Counted from the stretch's first letter, positions 30,592 to 39,524 are shown. The stretch: DNA of 64,000 nucleotides from a virus (IMGVR_UViG_3300044957_000763:248001-312000); one strand, 5' to 3'. Numbers and translations are program-made. The notes: generated from the sequence alone by a model not told the origin.

Positions 30592-31151
30592 TGTCAAAAA
30601 ATTATGATTGGCAATTATGCCACAATCAAGGCGTTAATGACGCCAGGGTTGTCATGGGTAAGTTGAAGTCCGCTGGTCATATTCATCATTTTGAAGAAAA
30701 AAATGATGGTGTGAGCCAAAAGAAACAACGCGACTTCTTGGTGTGGTTCCAAAACGGTCTCGAGAAACCGTCACACGTTGAAGTTAAGAGTGAAAAATGG
30801 CAATTTATCAACATCGCTCTTGAGTTGATTCATGATATAGATAACAACACTCCCGGTAAACATATTAGTTTTGATAACGACTACTATCTGCACTATATGG
30901 TACCAGACAATTTAGCAGTGCGTTTTGATTGTAAACCAGTCCGGGACAATCTTCTTTTGCCACTTTTAGAAGAGAAAGACCATTTTGTGTCTGGGCAAAA
31001 AACGGCATATGAGTTTAATGGAACCAAACTCAAACTAACATATCCAAAAACATTTCGCTCGGGCACATACTCACATACGAGTTGCACGTTGATTGCACCA
31101 AAGGAATTAGTTGAAGAATACGCAGATTCGTGGCAACTCTATCAACTTTAA
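30591..31151 (+). CDS. Possible PD-(D/E)XK-like nuclease, 186 aa
   Basis: QRDFLVWFQNG and HVEVKSEKW (about residues 47-70) give a D...E-x-K pattern on adjacent strands as in restriction-like nucleases. The rest is alpha/beta without clear homologues. Start overlaps the previous stop (TAATG). Function tentative. Confidence 0.55.
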   Translation: MSKNYDWQLCHNQGVNDARVVMGKLKSAGHIHHFEEKNDGVSQKKQRDFLVWFQNGLEKPSHVEVKSEKWQFINIALELIHDIDNNTPGKHISFDNDYYLHYMVPDNLAVRFDCKPVRDNLLLPLLEEKDHFVSGQKTAYEFNGTKLKLTYPKTFRSGTYSHTSCTLIAPKELVEEYADSWQLYQL

Positions 31152-31160
31152 GCAAAATGC

Positions 31161-31166
31161 CATAAT
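31161..31166 (+). promoter_or_regulatory. -10 box of a leaderless promoter
   Basis: CATAAT, 5 nt before the ATG at 31172. Confidence 0.6.
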
Positions 31167-31171
31167 ACGCT

Positions 31172-31582
31172 ATGGATAGTTGTACATTCACTGACGCCAA
31201 AGGTACTGTAAATTTTTTTGACAAAGATAGGGTGTCATTGCTTGCCAAAAGCATCGCTCCGGTAATAGATTATATGTGGCCTAAGGCTAAGGTCGATGAC
31301 ATTATTGAACTTAGTGACAAGGCACTATGGATGTTCTTGGAGCTATCAAATGAATATGATGTTTTGAGTCCCGCTGGAAGGTCTGATGTGTGTGAGCGCG
31401 TAGGCAAAGAACTCAATGAAGCGTATACCCACCGTTGTAAACCAAGAGTGCTTAAGAACAACAAGAAACCATCCAAGAAACAACTTGGTACGCACGAGGC
31501 GTTTTTTATTCAATATGCATCAGTTATAGCCTTTATTGTCTATGGAGACTTGAAATCAAAATACAAATTGGTGGAAGCATGA
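31172..31582 (+). CDS. Hypothetical protein, 136 aa
   Basis: Helical, moderately basic near residues 85-105. Leaderless promoter. Coupled to the next gene by ATGA. No family recognised. Confidence 0.7.
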   Translation: MDSCTFTDAKGTVNFFDKDRVSLLAKSIAPVIDYMWPKAKVDDIIELSDKALWMFLELSNEYDVLSPAGRSDVCERVGKELNEAYTHRCKPRVLKNNKKPSKKQLGTHEAFFIQYASVIAFIVYGDLKSKYKLVEA

Positions 31583-32064
31583 CAAATACAGAATTCATAT
31601 CTCAAATCGAACAAATGGTTGCGCAACTTCCAACTGATTTGATGCGCATGAAAGAACTCCCAGAAAAACGCGGAGCTCTGTTGTATTCAGGTCCTGTACC
31701 AGATGTTTCACAATTCCACGAATGGGTTGAGAAAGCCCTGTGGATGCTTGAAAACTCAGCCGTGGCTGCAAGAAATTTGCCGGCTGGAAAGTTTGTGGCA
31801 CTTGCGTACAAGGGCGGATACGTAATTATATCTGACGACCTCAAAGATTCTTTATCAGAAGAAATGTTTAAGGCCTGTCGTGTCGTCACATATTCTGATT
31901 TTGGTCTAGAGAGAGGGTCAACGTGCTTGGTTTTCACACGTGTTCCATTTGAGCTTTCTATAGTGTTTAATGGAGATGTGTGCATGGTTTTCCTTGCGGG
32001 CAACTCTGAAGCCGACGTTGTGGTGTATTCTCCAGAACGACTGAGGCAAATTATGGTACACTAA
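31579..32064 (+). CDS. Hypothetical protein, 161 aa
   Basis: Alpha/beta soluble protein (GKFVALAYKGGYVIISDDL; TCLVFTRVPFELSIVFNGDVC). ATGA-coupled to the upstream gene. No family recognised. Confidence 0.7.
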   Translation: MTNTEFISQIEQMVAQLPTDLMRMKELPEKRGALLYSGPVPDVSQFHEWVEKALWMLENSAVAARNLPAGKFVALAYKGGYVIISDDLKDSLSEEMFKACRVVTYSDFGLERGSTCLVFTRVPFELSIVFNGDVCMVFLAGNSEADVVVYSPERLRQIMVH

Positions 32065-32068
32065 ATTT

Positions 32069-32764
32069 ATGGCTGAATATGCTAACTTTCATGAATTCCG
32101 CAGATATATGAACCAAGCAGACGTTGTTGGACTTTGTGATGCGATTACATGTCACAAGAACAAAGAACAATTGTCTAAATGGTTACAGTCTCAAATGAAC
32201 AGGAGAGTTGCGTCTGATGCGGCGTCTATGCATGGTATGGCATTTTGTAGTTTTGAGCACACTTTACAGTGTCCAATGAGCTATTTATCGGATGAGGTTC
32301 TAAAGTGTGCCGGTGTTGCAATTGAAAGAATAATAACCCGCTTAATCGCACAGAAAGATGTAGACGCAACATCATATGGAGATGCATTTACATATCAATA
32401 CGAGAATGCATATGGTCTGCACAGTTATGATTCTGATTCTATTCGGGTTGGCAACGATGAAGTTTTGGTTTCAGTAAACAGTCCGGCACCAGATGATTTT
32501 ATTGAAGGATTCAAGAATTGTTTTGCTGTGAGACACAAGCAGCACCACTCATCGCTTTTATCAGTGGTGCCCAAAGATTGTTTTGCTATTGGATTGGCTA
32601 TTTTGGCAAAAAGCAGTAAGATGATTCAAATTCATGTTGGTGTTGCGTTGAAAAATCCGATGAATGTGCGTATAATTACAAACGAGGCTAAAAGTAGTCC
32701 ATTTGACAAAATGATGGCTGTTAACACCATTATTGACAAGGCAGGTTTTCATGAGCAAATATAG
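32069..32764 (+). CDS. Hypothetical protein, 231 aa
   Basis: TACACT lies 6 nt before the ATG. The protein has a helical N-terminal half and a beta-rich C-terminal half (KMIQIHVGVALKNPMNVRII). It overlaps the start of the AAA+ protease gene by 14 nt and may be functionally linked to it, for example as adaptor; this is a guess from position only. Confidence 0.7.
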   Translation: MAEYANFHEFRRYMNQADVVGLCDAITCHKNKEQLSKWLQSQMNRRVASDAASMHGMAFCSFEHTLQCPMSYLSDEVLKCAGVAIERIITRLIAQKDVDATSYGDAFTYQYENAYGLHSYDSDSIRVGNDEVLVSVNSPAPDDFIEGFKNCFAVRHKQHHSSLLSVVPKDCFAIGLAILAKSSKMIQIHVGVALKNPMNVRIITNEAKSSPFDKMMAVNTIIDKAGFHEQI

Positions 32765-34772
32765 AGACCCAGAAGATACACGAGATAATCATATACCAGG
32801 ACTGCCAGATAGCATGGAACAACAGCGTGTTTCAGAAGACGTTATCAAGTCTAGAGTACGTGAAATCAACGAAGTTGGTGCAAAACTTAAAACTGAATTT
32901 GCTGGCATTGACAAGCAGATTGACACCATCATTCGCTATGTAACCCCTTTTTACGCGACGCCAGAATTGCTCACAAGACCCATAGTAGTGTGCCTGTGGG
33001 GCATGACTGGCGTAGGTAAGACACACGTTCTTCGTCGTTTGGCCAATTTAACCAACATGCAATCTCGATACGCCACATTCGATATGGGGGAATATTCTGG
33101 TGGATTCTCGGAATATACACTCAGGTATCAGCTTGACGATGTGGCAGACACTGTTGAAGACGGTAGGGCAATGATTGTGTTTGATGAAATGCAAACCATT
33201 AGGTTCATTGACGAAACAGGAAGCGAAGTCGACCGCCCGGCTGCAAGATTGATTTGGGACGTGCTGGATGGTGCACCGATGACTCGAAATACGTCTTTTA
33301 ACAATGATGTACTCGAGATGGTTAAAGACTTCAAGCGACTGCGACGACTCGGTGTAACTATTGAGAAGAACACGGTTGTATCTGGCACAAATCATTTCAA
33401 GAAAATCCGCCGACGATGGTCTAGAGAAGATTCAGAAGACACATTTACTGCTATAAATTCTGATGATTTTGAAACGATGTACAGGGCTAATCCTGTGCAC
33501 TTCAATTACAACGAAGACTATGAAGCATGGTTAAAGGTTTTTGAAGAATTCAAAGACATCAACGATTTCATTTCTTATATCCAGTTGGTTAGTGATGGGT
33601 ACAAACTTGGTGAACCAAACAACCTGTCTCGTAGTTTGATTTTCTGCGTTGGCAATCTTGATGAGGTATATCATGAAAGCCACGATATCAGCCCTGATAT
33701 TGACATTGAAAGCCTGCGAGAATACACTGAGAAAGTCACGCTTTCTCAGGTGAAAACCGCACTATTAGACAGATTCAGACCAGAACAGATTGCAAGACTT
33801 GGCAACAACCATGTTATCTATCCAAGCCTTGACAGAAATAGTTACTGGAAAATCATTAGAAAACACATAAGCAACTCGCTTGCCAGGGTCAAATCGGCAT
33901 ACAATGTTGACTTGAACGTGGACGAAAGCGTGGCTGAACTTATTTTCAAAGAGAGCGTATTTCCAACTCAGGGCGCAAGACCGGTAAATAACTCATTCAG
34001 CATGTTGTTTGACTCATATCTTGCCGATGCATTGTGCCAATTACCAGCCACTGGACCAATTGATTGGAAATATGATGCTACCAATCGAAAATACCAGTTC
34101 TCTCGTGGTGAAAGCACGTATTCGGTTGATGTTCAACTTATGGTTGAGTCGCAACGCGATAATGAAGAAAATGACAAGCAGGCAATTATAGCTGTTCACG
34201 AGGCAGGCCATGGACTCGCTGCCGCGCTCTATACTGGCAGATGGCCAAAGGAACTTCGCTCTCGCACTGCTGGAACAGAGGGCGGATATACGACGTTTGA
34301 ACCGCTTCAGTTCAAAACTCGCAATGACATTCTTGGAATAATTAAACAAGGCATGGCTGGCATTGTAGCTGAGGAAGTAATTTATGGAGTCGATAACATC
34401 AGCAATGGTTCCGGAGAAGACTTTTCGATGATTACTAAAGAAATCCAACAAGCAGTTGCCGCACTTGGGCTCTTCAGAGAGTCTTGGATTGGCACAAGCA
34501 ATTCACATGTTGGCCTTCTTTCAGATTCGCAAAGCATGAAGAAAGTGTCTCAAATCGTTATTGACTTGATTAAAGAATCACACAGCACGATGGTTGAGGA
34601 CTTTATTCAGCACAAAGAACTAATTTTGCGAATTGCAGAATACTTGATATCCCATACTGTCATGCCGGGGGTCATGTTTGCCGAGATGTGCGAAAAGCAC
34701 GGGGTGAAATTGCCAACTAGATTTAGTCACAGAGAATCACTACTGCAGTCATTAAAAGAAATCAATAGTTAA
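32751..34772 (+). CDS. AAA+ ATPase fused to M41-type metalloprotease
   Basis: A 673-aa protein. AAA+ module: Walker A GMTGVGKT (about residue 86), Walker B AMIVFDEM (about 141), an Arg-bearing RFRPEQIARL and a small lid domain (FPTQGARPVNNSF), features closer to the Clp/Hsp100 D2 type than to FtsH. C-terminal protease: zinc motif AVHEAGHGLA (HExxH, about 482) with a downstream SGEDFSMITKEI segment that supplies the third ligand as in FtsH. FtsH's two N-terminal membrane helices are missing, so it should be cytosolic. Likely an ATP-driven protease that unfolds and degrades selected host or viral proteins. Confidence 0.85.
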   Translation: MSKYRDPEDTRDNHIPGLPDSMEQQRVSEDVIKSRVREINEVGAKLKTEFAGIDKQIDTIIRYVTPFYATPELLTRPIVVCLWGMTGVGKTHVLRRLANLTNMQSRYATFDMGEYSGGFSEYTLRYQLDDVADTVEDGRAMIVFDEMQTIRFIDETGSEVDRPAARLIWDVLDGAPMTRNTSFNNDVLEMVKDFKRLRRLGVTIEKNTVVSGTNHFKKIRRRWSREDSEDTFTAINSDDFETMYRANPVHFNYNEDYEAWLKVFEEFKDINDFISYIQLVSDGYKLGEPNNLSRSLIFCVGNLDEVYHESHDISPDIDIESLREYTEKVTLSQVKTALLDRFRPEQIARLGNNHVIYPSLDRNSYWKIIRKHISNSLARVKSAYNVDLNVDESVAELIFKESVFPTQGARPVNNSFSMLFDSYLADALCQLPATGPIDWKYDATNRKYQFSRGESTYSVDVQLMVESQRDNEENDKQAIIAVHEAGHGLAAALYTGRWPKELRSRTAGTEGGYTTFEPLQFKTRNDILGIIKQGMAGIVAEEVIYGVDNISNGSGEDFSMITKEIQQAVAALGLFRESWIGTSNSHVGLLSDSQSMKKVSQIVIDLIKESHSTMVEDFIQHKELILRIAEYLISHTVMPGVMFAEMCEKHGVKLPTRFSHRESLLQSLKEINS

Positions 34773-34776
34773 TACA

Positions 34777-35385
34777 ATGATTATCAACGTACTTCCACCA
34801 GAAAAAATACGCGATGAGTTTGGTTGGGCTAGCATCGAGTGGTGGCAGTATATGTTTTGCACTGTTCAGCGTGTGGATTACATTTACGAACCATTCATGA
34901 CTATAAATGTTGATAGCTTTGATTCTCTTCGGAATGCTTTGCACGCCATAGAAGAAGAAGCACTGATGTACATGGTCAACGAAACAGCCAGAGGCAAGTC
35001 CGCTGAAATCAAAGACTTGATTCCCGATAACGACCTTGTGATTATCAGCAAACACACCGACATATCATTGGTCAACCAGTTATATGCCCCTAGTGTACTT
35101 CAGTGTTGGCACAGGATGTTCGAGCACGAAGGTGATTTGTACGATGACACCGACCTGGTTTTACGCCACGGCATGGTCTTAGATGATAAGATACCAATAG
35201 CCGTCAAAATTGATAATTTGCCTGGTGAGTGCGAACTCGGAAACATGGGTTCTGCTGTTATCTCTGCGGTCATTGTTGAATCAGACGCGAGCAAACTCAA
35301 TTTTGAAACGCACACAATACACAGACTAAAGCCAGACAATGACAAAAAAGCCTCCACACTTGACATACTTTTGGGGATGCAATGA
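34777..35385 (+). CDS. Hypothetical protein, 202 aa, with LD tail
   Basis: Acidic soluble protein without recognised domains. Ends in KKASTLDILLGMQ, a clear case of the recurrent C-terminal LD tail. Starts 4 nt after the protease gene; the next gene overlaps by ATGA. Confidence 0.7.
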   Translation: MIINVLPPEKIRDEFGWASIEWWQYMFCTVQRVDYIYEPFMTINVDSFDSLRNALHAIEEEALMYMVNETARGKSAEIKDLIPDNDLVIISKHTDISLVNQLYAPSVLQCWHRMFEHEGDLYDDTDLVLRHGMVLDDKIPIAVKIDNLPGECELGNMGSAVISAVIVESDASKLNFETHTIHRLKPDNDKKASTLDILLGMQ

Positions 35386-35537
35386 GTACCAAACAAAAAA
35401 ATGACATAATGATGCTGTTGGCGGTTTTTATTGTATCGTATTTCTTGTATCAAACAAGAAACTCTTTGCATTGGCCGCTCGTCGTTATTATCGAAATCTT
35501 TGTAATTGCGAGGCTAAGCCAATTGTCGCGTGATTAA
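35382..35537 (+). CDS. Small two-helix membrane protein, 51 aa
   Basis: ATGA overlap with the upstream gene. Two hydrophobic helices (MMLLAVFIVSYFLY and WPLVVIIEIFVIA) joined by a short loop, with charged ends. Too short for typical ORF cut-offs. Size and topology would fit a holin-like or membrane-modulating protein, but this is only topology. Confidence 0.6.
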   Translation: MSTKQKNDIMMLLAVFIVSYFLYQTRNSLHWPLVVIIEIFVIARLSQLSRD

Positions 35538-35538
35538 A

Positions 35539-35955
35539 ATGTCAATTGATAAAGACATAGAAGCATACGTTTTAACCGAACTCAAAACTCGGAATACTAT
35601 TTACGAACCTACAGTTGGTGACGTAATGTGTTTTTACACGCCACACGGTGTTTATGGCCCGGTTCCATACGAGTCTAATGCGTATTATTCTACATTCTCT
35701 ACCCAAGAAAAGATAGTAAATTCAAATGCAAAGGCGTCCGCCGAAGCGTGCATAGTCAAAATTCAAGAAAAAATCAACATCGCCAAACAAGAAGTTGCCT
35801 CGGCAGCAAACAACGAATTGAGCTTTGTACACGTAAGGTTTTATGGACTCAGGACTCGGATTTGCCGGTCATTTGTATTAGTTTCCGCCGATGTTTGTGT
35901 GGCATGTTCGTACAAGCATATTGGTTTTTTAGATGCACTGTTTGACTTTGGTTAA
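35539..35955 (+). CDS. Hypothetical protein, 138 aa, with LD tail
   Basis: ATG 1 nt after the membrane-protein stop (a GTG 9 nt earlier is possible). Soluble, with Cys near the C-terminus, ending IGFLDALFDFG, another LD tail. No family recognised. Confidence 0.65.
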   Translation: MSIDKDIEAYVLTELKTRNTIYEPTVGDVMCFYTPHGVYGPVPYESNAYYSTFSTQEKIVNSNAKASAEACIVKIQEKINIAKQEVASAANNELSFVHVRFYGLRTRICRSFVLVSADVCVACSYKHIGFLDALFDFG

Positions 35956-35965
35956 TCACATGTGA

Positions 35966-35971
35966 TATAAT
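35966..35971 (+). promoter_or_regulatory. -10 box of a leaderless promoter
   Basis: TATAAT, 6 nt before the ATG of the XRE regulator. Confidence 0.7.
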
Positions 35972-35977
35972 CAATAT

Positions 35978-36355
35978 ATGCCTATAACCGATGGTGTGCA
36001 TATGATGCATGAATTGAAACAATTGTCTGAGCAATACAATCAGCTCGAACTTGCAGACAGGCTTGGAATTAGTCAATCGTATGTAAGTATGCTTTTAACC
36101 GGAAAGCGACAAGCAAGTACCACTCTCGCTGGTAGAATCAAGCGTCTTTATAGCGGGACTGAGACCCAAACCGCAAAATGGGACAAAAAGCACGGTTCTG
36201 GTTCTGTAGTTGTTTCTTTGACTTGTCCACATATGACGTCAGAAGAAAAGACCAAACTGGCCCAAGTTTTGGCGTATTACGCCTCGGCATACATGAAAGC
36301 AGAAGTTGACGCAGCAGCAGGCGTGCCTAGCGAACGACCTAAGCCACTGCCTTAA
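35978..36355 (+). CDS. XRE-family helix-turn-helix regulator
   Basis: A 125-aa protein. Residues about 20-55 form a Cro/CI-type HTH (LELADRLGISQSYVSMLLTGKR). The C-terminal half is helical and could dimerise. A transcription regulator, possibly of this or the neighbouring divergent promoters. It converges on the 36352-36600 gene with 4-nt overlap. Confidence 0.85.
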   Translation: MPITDGVHMMHELKQLSEQYNQLELADRLGISQSYVSMLLTGKRQASTTLAGRIKRLYSGTETQTAKWDKKHGSGSVVVSLTCPHMTSEEKTKLAQVLAYYASAYMKAEVDAAAGVPSERPKPLP

Positions 36356-36600
36356 AGCGAAAAGTTTCCAGTGCGTCGTTGCATTATCAGCAAAAGGCGC
36401 ATAGATGTTCCTATCATATACCTGAGTTCAGCGGCTATTTCCTCATCGCTTCCGTGCTTAGACACACCTTGGGAAAGACAGTGCCTCATTGCAGTCTCCG
36501 AACTTGGAAATTCTTTGGCAGAGCCGGCGGCCGCGTCTGCTGACTGCTGTGCAATTCTAGAAAGGTGATACTGAATGGCGTGTGTGCTTTCTTCTGGCAT
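36352..36600 (-). CDS. Hypothetical protein, 82 aa
   Basis: Helical, Ala/Arg-rich protein. CATAAT on the minus strand (36607-36612) lies 6 nt before its ATG. The -10 box overlaps the plus-strand start codon of 36610. Function unknown. Confidence 0.65.
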   Translation of the reverse strand: MPEESTHAIQYHLSRIAQQSADAAAGSAKEFPSSETAMRHCLSQGVSKHGSDEEIAAELRYMIGTSMRLLLIMQRRTGNFSL

Positions 36601-36612
36601 ACTGTAATTATG
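36598..36612. promoter_or_regulatory. Interlocked divergent leaderless promoters
   Basis: The 15-nt CATACTGTAATTATG reads CATACT-6 nt-ATG on plus and CATAAT-6 nt-ATG on minus. The first three bases of each -10 are the other strand's start codon. The two promoters cannot be occupied at once. Confidence 0.65.
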
Positions 36613-36696
36613 CGAGAAATTCAGAGTTTTATAAACGGAAAAGAGGTGAAAGTTGACAATCTCAGCAATTTCTACAAAAAAGGCAGGAATATGTAA
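36610..36696 (+). CDS. Short ORF, 28 aa, next to TnpB element
   Basis: Starts 6 nt after CATACT. Encodes a charged 28-residue peptide (start MREIQSFING) ending just before the inverted repeat that marks the TnpB element, so it may be a gene cut short by insertion. Confidence 0.4.
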   Translation: MREIQSFINGKEVKVDNLSNFYKKGRNM

Positions 36697-36719
36697 ATAG
36701 AATATATAAGTAATTCTAT
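36697..36719 (+). mobile_element. Inverted repeat at left end of TnpB element
   Basis: ATAGAAT / ATTCTAT, 7-bp arms, 9-nt loop, immediately before the tnpB start. Fits a subterminal hairpin of an IS200/IS605-type element; also contains a TATAAG -10-like hexamer. Confidence 0.45.
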
Positions 36720-37889
36720 GTGCTGAAGGCTTTTAAGTACAGAATATATCCGAACCAGAAACAGGTTGAAATGTTCAACGAACATTTCGGAGCAACACGA
36801 TTCGTCTATAACTGGGGATTGGAAAAGAAAACGAAAGCCTATCAACAAGAGTCGAAGACTTTATCGTGTTTTGAGTTAACTAATCGACTGAAGCAACTCA
36901 AAGAAGAGCAGCCTTGGTTGAAGGCTGTGAATAGCCAATCACTCCAGATGGCATTGCGTCATTTAGACAGTGCTTACACTAGGTTCTTTCGAGAGAAGAA
37001 AGGATTTCCCAAGTTCAAATCAAAACACAATCCAAAACAATCATTTCAGTGTCCTCAGAATTCATCTGTTGACTGGAATAGTGAAACGCTCTCTATTCCG
37101 AAAATCAAGGGGATTAAAGCCAGGCTCCATCGAAAATTCGATGGAGAAATCAAAACTGTCACAATAAGCAAGAATTGTGTTGGACATTATTATGCATCAA
37201 TTCTTGTTGAGACAACAGAATTGATGCCGCAAAAGACGGTTCTGGACATTGACAATGCCGTAGGCATAGATGTTGGCATTAGTAGATTCCTAACCACTTC
37301 AGATGGAATGATTGTTGAGAATCGAAAGTTCTTCAAAAAGTCAGAGAAGAGACTGGCTTATGAACAGTATCGACTTAGTAAGATGAAGAAAGGCTCTGCT
37401 AACAGAACTAAACAAAAGAAAAGAATTGCCCGTATTCACGAGCATGTATCCAATCAAAGACGAGATTTTCTGCACAAAGTGACGAGAAAACTAGTTGACG
37501 AGAATCAAGCGACTACGTTTTGCATCGAAGACCTTTCAATTAAGAACATGCAGAAGAATCACTGTCTTGCCAAATCCATCGCAGACGCATCTTGGGGTAT
37601 GTTCTTTGAACTCCTGAAGTACAAATGTGATTGGTCAGGAAAGAATCTTCTTGATATCGGAAGATTTGAACCAAGTAGCAAGATGTGCAGTGCATGTGGT
37701 GCTGTAAACAGAGAACTAAAGCTATCTGATAGAACATGGACATGCGCCTGTGGCGCATGTCATGACAGAGATAAAAATGCCGCCGAGAACATTCGTAGAA
37801 TGGCTTTTCAGCGTCAGAACTTAATTAGATGTATAGGGCTGGAACAGCCCGAATCAACGCCTTTGGACACTGTAGCAATAGCTACGTGA
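36720..37889 (+). CDS. tnpB: TnpB RNA-guided nuclease, canonical
   Basis: A 389-aa TnpB with GTG start. N-terminal FKYRIYPNQKQ, RuvC motifs GIDVGISRF (about residue 183), FCIEDLSI (about 266) and CHDRDKNAAENI (about 346), and an intact C4 zinc finger (CSACG ... CACGAC). Conserved catalytic Asp, Glu and Asp are present, so it is likely active. No tnpA accompanies it. It belongs to a different TnpB branch from the 6360-7538 copy. Confidence 0.92.
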   Translation: MLKAFKYRIYPNQKQVEMFNEHFGATRFVYNWGLEKKTKAYQQESKTLSCFELTNRLKQLKEEQPWLKAVNSQSLQMALRHLDSAYTRFFREKKGFPKFKSKHNPKQSFQCPQNSSVDWNSETLSIPKIKGIKARLHRKFDGEIKTVTISKNCVGHYYASILVETTELMPQKTVLDIDNAVGIDVGISRFLTTSDGMIVENRKFFKKSEKRLAYEQYRLSKMKKGSANRTKQKKRIARIHEHVSNQRRDFLHKVTRKLVDENQATTFCIEDLSIKNMQKNHCLAKSIADASWGMFFELLKYKCDWSGKNLLDIGRFEPSSKMCSACGAVNRELKLSDRTWTCACGACHDRDKNAAENIRRMAFQRQNLIRCIGLEQPESTPLDTVAIAT

Positions 37890-37922
37890 ATGAAAAAGGA
37901 AGTCGCACACTTTATGCGTGCG
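37872..37922 (+). mobile_element. Right-end hairpins of the TnpB element
   Basis: GTAGC-aata-GCTAC (37872-37885) overlaps the tnpB stop, followed by CGCAC/GTGCG (37904-37922). The position at the 3' end of tnpB fits the omega RNA and right end. Confidence 0.45.
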
Positions 37923-37950
37923 GCAGTTCACGCCATAATTACAGTATACT

Positions 37951-39027
37951 ATGTCTGAGAAAAGTGAACAACCAGGCTGGATGGTCAACAAAAAATACGG
38001 ACATGTTTCCGATATTACATGGCATCAGTTGCCAGATGACGATGACCACATTTACGTTAACCATTTCAAAAAAATTCGTGGTTTAACAGCCGCCCCTAAA
38101 AAAATTGCCAAAAACCCATCCGAGCCTCACGAAAATGAAGAGGCATGGGTGTTCACAGATGAAACTACAATGAACGATTGGTTGCGCGATGACGCCGCAC
38201 TATTGTCAAGAAAGTTGCAAAATTATCTGGAGAAACTTTCTAGCATAGACTCGCGTGCAAACTTTATGATAAGCTCAATATGGCCAGATAATTTCATTTT
38301 AGGATATGTGCCAAAAGACTATAGGGATTATTCAAGGGTGTATTTATCAGCCCGAAAAATTTGTGAATACAGCGTGGATTCAGTGGTGAAATACACTGAA
38401 AAACAACTTGGGATGCCACTTTGTGAATTCAATCGTGTGTGGAATAAAATGGAATACGCTCAATACAACAACGAGTTGAGCATTGTGCTTGCGATAAGTT
38501 CCCAAGAACAAATAGATTACTTCAATAAACACTCACCAAATGAATCTGTTGTTGTAGACAAAATTGCATTTGTTATGAAGGCTATGTGCCCAGAATTGAA
38601 GTACAACCTTACGGTTCGTCGTACTCCAAGATATTTGTTTGGCGACGACAAGCATCTTGTAAGCCTGGCTACAGACTTTGATACCGAGTTTTACAAAGTA
38701 CTGGGCAACAACATTAAAACCAAGCTCAGCAACGCAGTGCGGCGACCACTATTACACAGTGCAAATATTTCTGCCTATCTTGTGGGTCGAGATATGCTTG
38801 GAAAAGTTCCATCCCATGTACTTCAACGCTCAATAATATTGCCATATACCTATGCTTCTGCTAAATGCTACACAGTATATGCGCCCATCAACATTAATGT
38901 TTGGGCAAGACCAGATAATACGATAATTGTTGATACCAACCTGGCCACCGGTTCCGCAGAGTTGACCAGATTCAATAATACACTTTCATCAAGCAATATT
39001 CTAGACCAGTTATTGGAGATGTCCTAA
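37951..39027 (+). CDS. Hypothetical protein, 358 aa, with LD tail
   Basis: Large soluble protein without recognised domains; mixed alpha/beta. It ends SSSNILDQLLEMS, an LD tail. CATAAT at 37934-37939 is 11 nt before the ATG. The next gene starts at its stop codon (TAATG). Confidence 0.7.
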   Translation: MSEKSEQPGWMVNKKYGHVSDITWHQLPDDDDHIYVNHFKKIRGLTAAPKKIAKNPSEPHENEEAWVFTDETTMNDWLRDDAALLSRKLQNYLEKLSSIDSRANFMISSIWPDNFILGYVPKDYRDYSRVYLSARKICEYSVDSVVKYTEKQLGMPLCEFNRVWNKMEYAQYNNELSIVLAISSQEQIDYFNKHSPNESVVVDKIAFVMKAMCPELKYNLTVRRTPRYLFGDDKHLVSLATDFDTEFYKVLGNNIKTKLSNAVRRPLLHSANISAYLVGRDMLGKVPSHVLQRSIILPYTYASAKCYTVYAPININVWARPDNTIIVDTNLATGSAELTRFNNTLSSSNILDQLLEMS

Positions 39028-39524
39028 TGACACACAAAGAACTGGTGATGAGGGCGGCCAAGTGGCTCACCAACACGCGCAAGTGCTCCGTGGTTGTTAC
39101 TGAATTTGTGACATCTGGAATTACGGAAAGTCCAGATGCACTTGGATGGAAAAATGCCAGGAATACGATTTTGATTGAGTGCAAAACCAGTAAAACAGAT
39201 TTCAACAGAGACCATGACAAGCCTTTCCGTAGATTTTGGGAGTTTGGTCTTGGCCAAGTCAGATATTATCTTACTCCACCAGACTTGATTACAGTTGAGG
39301 ACTTGCCAGACGGGTGGGGGTTGTTGTATTGTCATGCCAACAGGATTCAAATAGTTCACGAACCCAATAAAAAAGCCACCAGCAAAGATGTGGCGTGGAA
39401 CGAAAATGCCATACTGTATTCACTAGTCAGAAGGGCGGTAATCAGGGGGTTTGACATTCATTCTCCATATAGTGAGGCTCCAAAAGCAGGTAGAAAACGT
39501 CGTAAAAGGAGAAAGTCTAAATAG
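39027..39524 (+). CDS. PD-(D/E)XK nuclease-like protein, 165 aa
   Basis: Motifs: EFVTSG, PDALGW (Asp), ILIECKTSK (E-x-K) and RYYLTPPDLI, as in a family of small phage and bacterial restriction-fold nucleases. The C-terminus is very basic (GRKRRKRRKSK), suiting DNA binding. Probable DNA endonuclease; target unknown. Confidence 0.75.
   Translation: MTHKELVMRAAKWLTNTRKCSVVVTEFVTSGITESPDALGWKNARNTILIECKTSKTDFNRDHDKPFRRFWEFGLGQVRYYLTPPDLITVEDLPDGWGLLYCHANRIQIVHEPNKKATSKDVAWNENAILYSLVRRAVIRGFDIHSPYSEAPKAGRKRRKRRKSK

Noticed and set aside
36352-36696. Toxin-antitoxin pair next to the XRE gene
   Set aside because: The divergent small ORFs show no toxin motifs, and the XRE protein is a general regulator type; no support beyond proximity.
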